A stretch of 47,972 nucleotides of DNA from Flavobacteriales bacterium (GTDB taxonomy: Bacteria > Bacteroidota > Bacteroidia > CAIKAF01), in the NCBI GenBank assembly GCA_025451295.1, contig JANWKQ010000057.1:1-47972 (forward strand), given 5' to 3'. Numbering within the stretch: the first letter of the stretch is position 1; the number at the start of each line of letters is the position of its first letter. The notes under the pieces were generated by a model. That model saw nothing but the letters and a program-made list of their open reading frames with translations, did no database searches and had not been told where the DNA came from. The position numbers were made by a program, and so were the translations under genes. Below are positions 1 to 8,515 of this stretch, in pieces.

Positions 1-356
1 CACTGGATGAATTCAACTGGCAGAATGATGAGTACACAATCGAGATCTCCGCATTCGGGATTGGATACTACAATACCTATTACGGAGGACAAGAGATAAA
101 AAAAGTGACTAAACAAGTAGCAGAAGACCAGAGTTTCTATGATATCGAAGACGGCGATTCACTTCCACTGATGGAAAGCGGTTATTATATGCTCGCCAAA
201 ACTCCGGGGCTTGATGCCAATCAATATGCATGTGTAATTGTGGTGGTAGGATTTAGTGAACGAAAAAAAATGTACTTCGAAGCGAGGATCTATTGCTTCA
301 ACAATAAATATAAAAAAGGGATCGAAATAGCTAGGTCATTTGCCTTTGCAAAATAA
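1..356 (+). CDS. Hypothetical protein, 5' end outside the window
   Basis: The reading frame is open from base 3 to the TAA at 354-356 with no stop, so this is the last 117 residues of a gene that begins before the window. A GTG at 105 could be read as a start, but the frame continues upstream through aromatic-rich residues that look coding. The visible part is soluble, with alternating charged and aromatic residues (for example YYNTYYGG) and a hydrophobic strand YACVIVVVGF followed by a basic C-terminus. I do not recognise a family. The next gene starts inside its last codons, so the two are probably co-transcribed and translationally coupled. Confidence 0.6.
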   Translation, partial: LDEFNWQNDEYTIEISAFGIGYYNTYYGGQEIKKVTKQVAEDQSFYDIEDGDSLPLMESGYYMLAKTPGLDANQYACVIVVVGFSERKKMYFEARIYCFNNKYKKGIEIARSFAFAK

Positions 357-1863
357 GATATCTATATCACCCAAACGCATTGCATGGATCATTGCAATCG
401 CCGGGGGTATCTGGGCATTTGTTATCCATACACATAATCTTCACATTCAAAAATTATTTGGCGATAAGACAAAGTCAGGGATGATCATCACGTCTGATGA
501 TGCCTCCTATTTAAGACCCCCTGAGAATTTTACCAGGACAGGGGTATGGAAAGATAACAGTGAAGGTGTCAGCTCTTATATTCAACGTCCCCCCGGAACG
601 GGTCTGTTGCACCTTTTATTTTATAACATTAGTCCGCATGATCATTCCATTCTCCATAAATTTTTTGCCCTGCTTCTTCATGTGCTGGCGCTGTATGTTT
701 TTGGTATCATTGCGCTCGAATTGTTTGGGAGAAGATGGTCGGTTTTTGTCCAGCTCATCTATGCCATTTTACCTTGTTTCTGGGGATATCTCTTCTACTA
801 CATTACCGAATCTATAACACCATCCCTGATCGTTTTTTTGTTTTTTGCTTATGTAAAATATCATTATTGGCCCTCTTCAAAATGGCTTATCTGGCAGGCA
901 GCTCTTAGTGGACTCATATTAATTACCAGACCTCAACTCATCATTTTTACATTTCCGTTTATCTATTTTCTGATTGACTTTTTGAGAGGAAAAAATCCCA
1001 AAAAAATGTCTGTTCTTGTACTTGCATTTTTATTGGCCTTTGGAGGCTTTATTGCCTGGCAAATAAGATCCACCACGATTGCCAAACGATTTGTTGGCTT
1101 ACACGGGATTTACGATGTTACCAATAATAGTCAATACAGACCCATTCATCGTTCTTTTGGCGAGTTATTTAAAATATGGGAATGTGATGGCGAATATTTC
1201 CATACACTTTTTACGAATTTATGGATTAACGGACATAGAGCCGATTTGGATACGATGGAAACCTGGATTGCAGGTAATCATGTTCGTCTGTACGGATGTA
1301 AAGGAATTACTAACCTTAACATTCGGGATCTCTTGATAGAATACCATGAGGTGGTTCATGAGATGGCACCGCTAAATGATAAAGCAAGCCCGCTTAATGG
1401 AGAACCAGAAACGGAAAAAAATTTACGACTGAAAGTTGATAAGCTTACAAAAAGGATCAGAACACAAAATCTTGTTTTATGCTATATTAAAACGCCTTTT
1501 CGTTCCGCAAAGTTTATATTCACAAAGAGCCAGCTTAATCTCTTTATATTTCAAAAGACCTATCGGGGTATCTGGTGGATGGAAATGCTGAGGTATACTT
1601 GTTTGTTCCTGATAGTTTTATCAACTTTACTTAGTCTCCTGAATATTTTTAACCGAAGAAACAAACCCATTTTTCTCTTTGCGGGCTGTATGATACTTTA
1701 TCTCTTCTATTTATTTTTTATACAAAAAATAAATGAAGAAAGATATCTAATGCCACTATTACCCATCATTTTACTAAATGGCATCTATACAATATTCGAG
1801 TGGAGAAAATACATGATTAAGTCCCAAACATCAGTTGAATCAGAAACAACCAACAATGTTTGA
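340..1863 (+). CDS. Multi-pass membrane glycosyltransferase, GT-C type (PMT/ArnT-like)
   Basis: A protein of about 507 residues with roughly nine to eleven hydrophobic segments. After the first membrane helix the outer loop carries a paired acidic motif SDD (about residues 52-54) and then RPPGTG (83-88). A Glu-containing helix YYITESITPSL follows, and near the C-terminus there is ERYLMPLLP. This pattern is typical of GT-C enzymes, which move a sugar from a polyprenyl phosphate on the outer side of the membrane; the acidic pair is the expected catalytic or metal site. The acceptor is unknown. The start is a TTG overlapping the upstream gene by 17 bases; the first in-frame ATG would remove the first helix, so the TTG is preferred. 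Confidence 0.75.
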   Translation: MPLQNKISISPKRIAWIIAIAGGIWAFVIHTHNLHIQKLFGDKTKSGMIITSDDASYLRPPENFTRTGVWKDNSEGVSSYIQRPPGTGLLHLLFYNISPHDHSILHKFFALLLHVLALYVFGIIALELFGRRWSVFVQLIYAILPCFWGYLFYYITESITPSLIVFLFFAYVKYHYWPSSKWLIWQAALSGLILITRPQLIIFTFPFIYFLIDFLRGKNPKKMSVLVLAFLLAFGGFIAWQIRSTTIAKRFVGLHGIYDVTNNSQYRPIHRSFGELFKIWECDGEYFHTLFTNLWINGHRADLDTMETWIAGNHVRLYGCKGITNLNIRDLLIEYHEVVHEMAPLNDKASPLNGEPETEKNLRLKVDKLTKRIRTQNLVLCYIKTPFRSAKFIFTKSQLNLFIFQKTYRGIWWMEMLRYTCLFLIVLSTLLSLLNIFNRRNKPIFLFAGCMILYLFYLFFIQKINEERYLMPLLPIILLNGIYTIFEWRKYMIKSQTSVESETTNNV

Positions 1864-2188
1864 TCAGGTGGAAAACAGAAAAAAATCTTTTAAAATATAT
1901 ACGCAAGGGCTTCCAGATGACAAAGGTGTTCCTGACAGGGTATATGAATTTGATCTTTCTCCTTTATATACTAATCTGAACATATATACCGGTTATTACC
2001 GAATTACCATTCCTGCTATACCGATCAATAAGGAGCAGGAATATGCCCAGTTTAAAGAACAGGAGGAATTTTTATATCGCTTGCCCCTAAAACATATTGA
2101 TGGCTGGTGTTGTAGTATTGACTTGCCGGATGAATATCTGGAAGTGTTTTTAGCCATGCTAAAAACTGTCGAGAAGGAGGTCGGCTAA
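1856..2188 (+). CDS. Hypothetical protein, small and soluble
   Basis: This encodes about 110 residues from the ATG at 1856, which overlaps the stop of the glycosyltransferase gene by eight bases. A TTG at 1835 in the same frame would add seven residues, but the ATG at the coupled stop/start is more natural. The protein has no signal peptide or membrane segment and is rich in Tyr, Glu and Pro, with a short Cys pair (GWCCSIDLP) near the end. I do not recognise the family. Its position suggests the same transcript as the membrane glycosyltransferase. It converges on the DUF1569 gene with only 24 bases between the stops. Confidence 0.6.
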   Translation: MFDQVENRKKSFKIYTQGLPDDKGVPDRVYEFDLSPLYTNLNIYTGYYRITIPAIPINKEQEYAQFKEQEEFLYRLPLKHIDGWCCSIDLPDEYLEVFLAMLKTVEKEVG

Positions 2189-2212
2189 TATCTCAAATAT
2201 GCCAGCGGCAAT

Positions 2213-2659
2213 TCAGACTCCAAATTGTCTTAAGTGATGGTCTAAATGTTTATACATGCCGATTCCCCATTCGGAGGGTGAAAATTTTCCCATAATGGGA
2301 TGTGGATGATCCGTACAGATATTTTCTCCACCCTGATGCATTTCGTTGATGGCTGAAATGAGACGATCCTTTTCAAACAGAAAATCTTTTTCATCCGTTA
2401 CCGCCCCGCCTTTGATAGTTTGCACATTTCTTGGAAATTTTTTTTCACTCGAATAAGAGGATCGAAATAACCAGCCTACAATACTCAGCCATTGTCTTTT
2501 TGGTTTAAGTTTTCCCATGGCCAATAGCATAGCATTGGCGCAATGAGCCAGCATCTGGCTTACCTCCATTTTACCCCAAACCCTTTGGCTTTGAGGGGTC
2601 AGCTTTTCAATTCTAAAAAGAATTTCCTTTTTGGCTTTTTCTTCGAAAATGGATTGCAT
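2213..2659 (-). CDS. DUF1569 domain protein (DinB-like four-helix fold)
   Basis: A 148-residue protein matching the DUF1569 pattern: an N-terminal helix, WGKMEVSQMLAHC with a conserved His near residue 39, and a C-terminal HHLRQFGV (141-148). DUF1569 belongs to the DinB/YfiT-like superfamily, whose members often bind a metal through spaced histidines and in some cases act as thiol-dependent transferases. No specific reaction can be assigned. The ATG at 2657-2659 overlaps the stop of the upstream PhzF-family gene by one base, so the two form a tight minus-strand pair. Confidence 0.72.
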   Translation of the reverse strand: MQSIFEEKAKKEILFRIEKLTPQSQRVWGKMEVSQMLAHCANAMLLAMGKLKPKRQWLSIVGWLFRSSYSSEKKFPRNVQTIKGGAVTDEKDFLFEKDRLISAINEMHQGGENICTDHPHPIMGKFSPSEWGIGMYKHLDHHLRQFGV

Positions 2660-3444
2660 TAAATGATTATTTCTCCTTTTAAATAGGTTTGTGCCTTGCC
2701 GCTAATTTCCACCCGTTCTCCCAGATCTTTACATTGTAAATATCCTTTCCGGGCAGAAAGTTGGATGGCACTCAGTTCTATCTTTCCTAATTTTTTCGAC
2801 CAGTAAGGTGTAAGGCTGGTATGTGCTGAACCCGTTACCGGATCTTCATCAATCCCGGATTGAGGGGCGAAAAAACGAGAGACAAAATCAACAGAATCCC
2901 CTGGAGCGGTTACTATAGCTCCTCTTCCTCCGAGCGAATTGATGGCTTTAAAATCCGGCTGAATATTTTTTATCTCTGTTTCATTTTTAAATACAAACAT
3001 GAAATCCGTTTTTCCCATATAGGCCTCTATCGGTTCTGTTTGAAAACAGGCAGAAATAAATACGGGCATATCTATCTTCTTTAAAATATCGGTTGGGAAA
3101 TTCAATGTTAACAGATGGCCGGTTTTTGTTACCCTTAACTCTCCACTTCTTGGAGAAAAAAAACGAATGATATGATCTGTATGCCCTTCGTGATTGAACA
3201 ATACATGCGCCGTTGCCAGCGTGGCATGTCCGCAAAGATCCACTTCTACCGCCGGTGTAAACCAACGGATCTCATATCGATCTTCTTTTTTTACATAGAA
3301 GGCGGTTTCCGCCAGGTTATTTTCCATGGCTATATTTTGCATGAGTTCATCCGTGATCCATTCATTCAACGGACAAACAGCTGCCGGATTTCCACCAAAT
3401 ACTTTTTCAGTAAAGGCATCCACCTGATAGAGATTTAACTTCAT
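2659..3444 (-). CDS. PhzF family isomerase/epimerase-like protein
   Basis: At 261 residues this is close to the usual PhzF length of about 260-300. The two-fold PhzF fold is signalled by GGNPAAVCPL near the N-terminus, the catalytic-Glu region NNLAETAFY (Glu46), LCGHATLATAH (70-80), and the second-half motif DEDPVTGSAH. PhzF itself isomerises a dihydro-hydroxyanthranilate in phenazine synthesis. Most homologues, such as YddE/YHI9-like proteins, have unknown substrates, and no other phenazine genes are present, so phenazine production should not be inferred. It precedes and overlaps the DUF1569 gene by one base. Confidence 0.88.
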   Translation of the reverse strand: MKLNLYQVDAFTEKVFGGNPAAVCPLNEWITDELMQNIAMENNLAETAFYVKKEDRYEIRWFTPAVEVDLCGHATLATAHVLFNHEGHTDHIIRFFSPRSGELRVTKTGHLLTLNFPTDILKKIDMPVFISACFQTEPIEAYMGKTDFMFVFKNETEIKNIQPDFKAINSLGGRGAIVTAPGDSVDFVSRFFAPQSGIDEDPVTGSAHTSLTPYWSKKLGKIELSAIQLSARKGYLQCKDLGERVEISGKAQTYLKGEIII

Positions 3445-3485
3445 ATATATAAAAGTACTAAAGATTTTTTCGACTCAAATAGTTC

Positions 3486-4901
3486 TTAGGATAATCTCTG
3501 CCGTGGTCTTAAAAATTCAATGATGGATTTTTCAAAGGGAAAGCCAAATGCATTTTTATTGCATCGCCAGCGGGCAATGGCAGAAAGCGGAGCCAGATAG
3601 ATTCGTTTTTGCCCCCATGCCAACTTCGAATAAAATTTAAATCGTTGAAAGAACTTGTACTTTTCTTTTGTTACCCAGGGACCAGATGACCCGATATAAT
3701 CAAATTCTGCCCAGTCTCTTGTGCTTGATGGCAAAACATAGCCCTCTTTTACCACCTCGCTGGTTATTTTAGAACCAGGATATGGTTTGAAATAAAAGAT
3801 CTCCGTTTTAAAACCAGGACTCATGGCCTTTAACTTTTTTACAAAGGAAACCGTTGCGTTTACACTTTCATCCGACTCTCCGGGAAAACCCACGATGAAA
3901 GGAAAGATGACATCGATGTCGTACTTTTTACATTGTTCTGCACAAAACAATACCTTTTCAATTTTAATATCCTTCTCAAGCCAATCCATCATCTCCTGGG
4001 AGCCGGATTCAACACCAATTAGTACCCGCCTTAAACCAGATTTTTTACAGTTGATCCATTCTTCTTCCGTCATTCTGAATCCTTGATCGGCCCGCATGGT
4101 AGCAGCCCAGGTAATCTGAATATTCCGATTGATGAGCTCAGTGGCAAATTCATTGATCTGCTTTGGGTACGTAAAAAAAGTTTCATCCTGAAAATTGAGA
4201 TCCGTGAATTTATATTTTTTATAAAAATATTCCACATCGTCGGCCATTCTTTGTGGATCATACGAGGAGAACTTACGGTTATATACAAATGGATCAGCAC
4301 AAAATGTACATCTGAAAAAACAACCAATGGAAGTAATGAAATCAAATTGTCTTCGGCCTTTTTGCGAAAAATATTTTTCTACATCAACTAATTCGTAGTT
4401 GATCCTTGCAAAATGATTCATGTCTTCCAAAGGTCTTGGAGGGGTTTGGATCACCACATCTTTTTCTTTAAAGCAAATCCCCTTGATCTGGTGTAACGGT
4501 TGATGATTGGAAAGATGTTCGATCAATTCCTTAAATGTTTGTTCGCCCTGACCCTGAACCGTTATATCTACGCAGGTTTCGTCTTCCAATGGTTTTTTGG
4601 GGAACAAAGAAGTATGCCATCCACCCCAGATAACTGGCATATCGGGAAATGATCTTTTTACTTTTTCCGACATTCTTAAGGCATCTTTCAGCGGATTTCC
4701 GGTGAGAACGGTGGTACCAAAACATAGTGCATTTTCCAAATGTTGCAACACCAGTTCATCTGCATTTTTTTCAATACGGCAATCAATAATGATCACTTCA
4801 TAGAGTAACGGATCGAGTACTGAACCAATGGCCAATAAGGCCAGCGGCATGTCGAAGAATACGGCATGGGGATTATACAGCACTATTTTTTTCCGATCCA
4901 T
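3486..4901 (-). CDS. B12-binding domain radical SAM protein
   Basis: About 471 residues from the ATG at 4899-4901; the frame is open to 4937, but the shorter start fits the beginning of the Rossmann-type domain (KKIVLYNPHAVFF). The N-terminal 150 residues resemble the cobalamin-binding domain of the BchE/P-methyltransferase class (VIWGGWHTSLFP, VQGQGE). The radical SAM core follows with SIGCFFRCTFCADPF, a CxxxCxxC 4Fe-4S site, then LIGVESGSQEMM and a TIM-barrel with IVGFPGESDES. Such enzymes methylate or rearrange unreactive carbons in lipids, cofactors or antibiotics. The substrate is unknown. It lies 41 bases upstream of phzF-like on the same strand. Confidence 0.85.
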   Translation of the reverse strand: MDRKKIVLYNPHAVFFDMPLALLAIGSVLDPLLYEVIIIDCRIEKNADELVLQHLENALCFGTTVLTGNPLKDALRMSEKVKRSFPDMPVIWGGWHTSLFPKKPLEDETCVDITVQGQGEQTFKELIEHLSNHQPLHQIKGICFKEKDVVIQTPPRPLEDMNHFARINYELVDVEKYFSQKGRRQFDFITSIGCFFRCTFCADPFVYNRKFSSYDPQRMADDVEYFYKKYKFTDLNFQDETFFTYPKQINEFATELINRNIQITWAATMRADQGFRMTEEEWINCKKSGLRRVLIGVESGSQEMMDWLEKDIKIEKVLFCAEQCKKYDIDVIFPFIVGFPGESDESVNATVSFVKKLKAMSPGFKTEIFYFKPYPGSKITSEVVKEGYVLPSSTRDWAEFDYIGSSGPWVTKEKYKFFQRFKFYSKLAWGQKRIYLAPLSAIARWRCNKNAFGFPFEKSIIEFLRPRQRLS

Positions 4902-4980
4902 ATGGCTAAAGCCCGCTCTATTGTGGAGAAAGGGCAATATAGGCGAAAAGTACTAAAAATACGAAAATAGCCCGAATCCA

Positions 4981-5012
4981 TTTGCGAATAGGCCTTTAAA
5001 AGGTTACTTTTG
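4981..5012 (+). promoter_or_regulatory. Bacteroidota-type promoter of rseP
   Basis: TTTG at 4981-4984 is followed after exactly 20 bases by TACTTTTG at 5005-5012, matching the Bacteroidota -33/-7 consensus (TTG and TAnnTTTG). The expected transcription start lies about 20 bases before the rseP ATG at 5040. On the other strand a weaker TACTTTTC (4945-4952) could serve the divergent radical SAM gene. Confidence 0.6.
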
Positions 5013-5039
5013 GCCTTCTAAATTTTTTGTGCAGATCAT

Positions 5040-6389
5040 ATGGAATGGGTAGTAAAAATCGGGCAGCTGTTATTGAGTTTGAGCATTTTGGTTTTCCTTC
5101 ACGAATGGGGCCATTATATTACTGCCAGGATTTTTAAGGTAAGAGTTGAAAAATTTTATCTGTTTTTCGATTTCCTTTTCCCCTTTCCAAATCTGGCTAA
5201 ATTTTCATTATTCAAATTTAAGAGAGGTGATACCGAATGGGGAATCGGTTGGTTCCCACTCGGCGGCTACGTGAAAATAGCCGGAATGATTGATGAAAGT
5301 GCGGACAAGGAAGCAATGAAACTTCCACCAAAACCCGACGAGTTCCGAACCAAAAAAGCCTGGCAGCGATTGATCATTATTCTCGGAGGAATTATTGTGA
5401 ATCTGATCCTTGGCGTTTTAATATTCTGGATGGTACTTTTTATTTGGGGAGAAACTTATATCCCTCTAAAAAAAGTGCAGCTTGCAGTAACAGATAGTAC
5501 ACTTATCAAATCCGGATTTAAGACTGGTGACAAAGTGGTGGAATATGAAAGTTTCAGTGATCTAACGGGTGCCGTTATATTCGACGATGTAAGAAATGTA
5601 AAGGTGGAAAGAGACGGCCAGATCATAGAACTTACCTTGCAGGAAGAGATTATCAAAAGTATTATCAGAAATCCCAAGCAATCTTTCTTCGAACCAAGAG
5701 TGCCTTTTATCATAGAAAAAATCCCATTAAAATCTGAAAACTTTACAACCCTTCTACCTGGAGATAAATTGGTTCAGTTTGATACCGTAAAGATTGAATA
5801 TCTTGATCAGTTTAAAGTGGCCGCACCGAACTATAAAGGGAAAGTGGTGAATGGTAAGGTGGAAAGAAAAGGAGCCATTGTTGACGTGCCACTTAAAATA
5901 AACGATGAAGGAATGATCGGCGTAGAACTGTTAAGTGATCCGAGAGAACTTAATAAACGTGGATTACTACCGATAGAAGTTAAACGCTATGGGCTTTTTG
6001 CCGCTCTGCCTGCAGGATTTAATAAGGCGGTTGAAACGATCGTGAAATACGTAAAACAGTTTAAACTTATTTTCAGACCTTCTACCGGGGCTTATAAACA
6101 GGTAGGCGGTTTCGGAGGCATGGCTAAAATGTTTCCTTCTACCTGGGATTGGGAATCCTTCTGGCTTCTTACCGGAACGCTTTCACTGGTTTTGGCCTTT
6201 ATGAACTTTCTTCCGATACCAATGCTTGATGGAGGATACATGATGTTCATCCTTTGGGAAATGATCCGAGGTAAACCTCCGGGAGAAAAATTTATGACCA
6301 TTGCCAACAATGTTGGCTTTATCATTGTGATGGGCTTACTGCTCTATGCGAATGGAAACGATATTTTTAAAGCCATATTCGGCGGTTAA
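5040..6389 (+). CDS. rseP: RseP-type site-2 (M50) intramembrane zinc protease
   Basis: This 449-residue inner-membrane protease has the zinc motif HEWGH (His21, Glu22, His25) in the first membrane helix. The third ligand motif LPIPMLDGG (Asp397) is near the C-terminus, with a membrane segment before and after. Between about residues 130 and 330 lies the periplasmic part with one or two PDZ-like domains (GDKVVEYESF, GDKLVQFD). RseP cuts membrane-anchored anti-sigma factors after a first periplasmic cleavage and removes leftover signal peptides. The length matches the family. It has its own promoter and is followed 11 bases later by the aldehyde dehydrogenase gene. Confidence 0.95.
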   Translation: MEWVVKIGQLLLSLSILVFLHEWGHYITARIFKVRVEKFYLFFDFLFPFPNLAKFSLFKFKRGDTEWGIGWFPLGGYVKIAGMIDESADKEAMKLPPKPDEFRTKKAWQRLIIILGGIIVNLILGVLIFWMVLFIWGETYIPLKKVQLAVTDSTLIKSGFKTGDKVVEYESFSDLTGAVIFDDVRNVKVERDGQIIELTLQEEIIKSIIRNPKQSFFEPRVPFIIEKIPLKSENFTTLLPGDKLVQFDTVKIEYLDQFKVAAPNYKGKVVNGKVERKGAIVDVPLKINDEGMIGVELLSDPRELNKRGLLPIEVKRYGLFAALPAGFNKAVETIVKYVKQFKLIFRPSTGAYKQVGGFGGMAKMFPSTWDWESFWLLTGTLSLVLAFMNFLPIPMLDGGYMMFILWEMIRGKPPGEKFMTIANNVGFIIVMGLLLYANGNDIFKAIFGG

Positions 6390-6400
6390 ATTTTAAGGAA

Positions 6401-7945
6401 ATGAATTTTAATATTTCAGAAATATTATCAAAGCTTCAGGTTGATATTAAGGGAGTGAATCCTGGTGTTAGCACCGGATCGACTCACTGGCAAGGTAGCG
6501 GAAATGTATTAGACTCTTTTTCTCCGGTGGATGGAAAAATCATTGCTAAAATTGGAACCGCCAGCAAAGACGATTATCAAAAAGTAATAGAAAAAGCCGT
6601 TGAAGCATTTGCCAACTGGAGAATGATGCCTGCACCCAAACGTGGAGAAATCGTTCGTCAGGTGGGTGATGAACTTAGAAAATATAAATCGGAACTCGGG
6701 GCACTGGTTAGTTATGAAATGGGAAAAAGCTATCAGGAGGGATTGGGAGAAGTGCAGGAAATGATCGACATCTGTGATTTCGCAGTTGGGCTCAGTCGTC
6801 AGTTATATGGATTAACCATTCATAGCGAACGTCCCCAACATCGTATGTATGAGCAATACCATCCGTTGGGTGTGGTGGGCATCATTACCGCCTTTAATTT
6901 CCCAGTGGCCGTTTGGAGCTGGAATACAGCTTTAGCCTGGATCTGTGGCGACGTGTGCATCTGGAAACCGAGCGAAAAGACGCCGATTTGTTCAATTGCC
7001 TGTCAGGTAATTGCTGCCAGAGTATTGGCAAGGAACAATGTACCTGAAGGAGTGAGTTGTATTGTAAATGGAAATTATGAGGTGGGAGAATGGCTTACCA
7101 ATGATAAAAATATTCCGTTGATCAGTGCAACAGGCAGCACGAGAATGGGAAAAATTGTAGGGGCAGCAGTTTCACAAAGATTTGGAAAGTCATTACTTGA
7201 GTTGGGGGGAAACAATGCGATCATTGTAAGTGAACATGCAAATATGGATCTGGCACTCAGGGGTGTTTTATTTGGTGCCGTAGGAACTGCAGGGCAAAGA
7301 TGCACCACCACACGTCGTGTGATCATTCATGAAAAAGTATATGATAGTTTTAAAGCGACTCTTGTAAAAGCATATGGTCAATTGAAAATCGGAAACCCAT
7401 TGGATACTACGAATCATGTGGGACCTTTGATTGATCAACTCGCTGTAGACACCTATCTGAAAGCGATCGAAAAAGGGAAAAAAGAGGGCGCTAAATTTAT
7501 TATAGAGGGTGGTTTACTGGATGGAAAAGAATTTGAAAGCGGTTGTTATGTAAAACCATGTATTGCAGAAGCAGAAAATAAAATGGAGATTGTTCAATCC
7601 GAAACATTTGCACCTATTTTATATCTGTTGAAATACAAAACACTGGAAGAAGCCATTGCGATTCAGAATGGGGTCCCTCAGGGATTAAGCAGCTCTATTT
7701 TCACTAATAATCTGCAGGAGTCCGAATATTTTTTATCCCATCAGGGAAGTGATTGTGGAATTGCCAATGTAAATATTGGTACCAGTGGTGCGGAGATCGG
7801 CGGGGCATTTGGTGGAGAAAAAGAAACCGGCGGTGGACGTGAATCAGGTTCTGATGCCTGGAAGATCTATATGAGAAGGCAGACAAATACAACCAACTTC
7901 GGAAGTTCACTTCCGTTGGCCCAGGGGATAGAGTTCAATTTGTAA
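6401..7945 (+). CDS. Aldehyde dehydrogenase, ALDH7 (antiquitin/AmaB-like)
   Basis: The 514-residue protein carries the complete NAD-dependent aldehyde dehydrogenase set: FNFPVAVWSWNTA (cofactor/Asn site), GSTRMGK, catalytic-base Glu267 in LLELGG, and nucleophile Cys301 in GTAGQRCTTTRR. The C-terminal region with TSGAEIGGAFGGEKETGG, GRESGSDAWK and PLAQGIEF is diagnostic of ALDH7. Family members oxidise alpha-aminoadipic semialdehyde (its cyclic form is piperideine-6-carboxylate) in lysine breakdown. In Bacteroidota this gene is often found alone, as here, so lysine degradation is the likely but unproven role. It is probably co-transcribed with rseP (11-base gap) and with the lipoprotein gene behind it. 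Confidence 0.9.
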   Translation: MNFNISEILSKLQVDIKGVNPGVSTGSTHWQGSGNVLDSFSPVDGKIIAKIGTASKDDYQKVIEKAVEAFANWRMMPAPKRGEIVRQVGDELRKYKSELGALVSYEMGKSYQEGLGEVQEMIDICDFAVGLSRQLYGLTIHSERPQHRMYEQYHPLGVVGIITAFNFPVAVWSWNTALAWICGDVCIWKPSEKTPICSIACQVIAARVLARNNVPEGVSCIVNGNYEVGEWLTNDKNIPLISATGSTRMGKIVGAAVSQRFGKSLLELGGNNAIIVSEHANMDLALRGVLFGAVGTAGQRCTTTRRVIIHEKVYDSFKATLVKAYGQLKIGNPLDTTNHVGPLIDQLAVDTYLKAIEKGKKEGAKFIIEGGLLDGKEFESGCYVKPCIAEAENKMEIVQSETFAPILYLLKYKTLEEAIAIQNGVPQGLSSSIFTNNLQESEYFLSHQGSDCGIANVNIGTSGAEIGGAFGGEKETGGGRESGSDAWKIYMRRQTNTTNFGSSLPLAQGIEFNL

Positions 7946-7951
7946 TTTTCT

Positions 7952-8512
7952 ATGATGAAAAACCGGAAAGGCATTTATATGTTATATATAGTATGTGTGG
8001 TTTCCGTTATGCTCTCCTGTGAAAATAAAAACAAGGATCTCAAATTCTTTGATATTCCCGCTTTTTTTAAACAAGAAATAGAAATAATAAAGACCAGTAA
8101 TTATGTGGTTACTAAATCGTATTCATATAATGGTGAAGGATCAAAAATGGACATGAAGGCTTCGGATATTAATTGGGAAAAGGAGTTTGCTATATTTCTG
8201 GAATGCGATATTAACAAACCAGCCTACTTTGCAAACATGGAAATATTACATGCCCCCTATGATTCTATTGAAAGCAGTGTTGTGTATCTGTCAAGATCAA
8301 AAAAACTGAACATTCAAAGTGTAAAGATCGAGTCTATTCATGGAGAGACATCAACGATTAGTATAAAAATAAATAAATCAAATTTAATTTCTACCACAAG
8401 CATTGATGCGTATTATTATAAGGGGACCAGTTATTCTATTTATGGTATCCAAACCATTAAAAAACTGGGAGAAAAAAATGATTTTTGGGTAGAGGGTCGG
8501 TTTTATCGGTAA
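7952..8512 (+). CDS. Putative lipoprotein, unknown function
   Basis: The 186-residue protein starts with a charged n-region, a hydrophobic stretch (IYMLYIVCVVSVM) and the lipobox MLSC with Cys23, so it should be lipid-anchored after signal peptidase II cleavage. The residues after Cys (ENKNKD) are hydrophilic. The mature part is beta-rich with many Ser, Thr and Tyr residues and no recognised domain. It lies 6 bases after the ALDH gene and 3 bases before hemW, so it belongs to the same run of genes. Its function is not predictable. Confidence 0.7.
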   Translation: MMKNRKGIYMLYIVCVVSVMLSCENKNKDLKFFDIPAFFKQEIEIIKTSNYVVTKSYSYNGEGSKMDMKASDINWEKEFAIFLECDINKPAYFANMEILHAPYDSIESSVVYLSRSKKLNIQSVKIESIHGETSTISIKINKSNLISTTSIDAYYYKGTSYSIYGIQTIKKLGEKNDFWVEGRFYR

Positions 8513-8515
8513 ATC

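Noticed and set aside
2659-3444. A phenazine biosynthesis locus inferred from the PhzF-family gene
   Set aside because: No other phenazine genes are present, and PhzF-fold proteins are widespread with unrelated or unknown roles.
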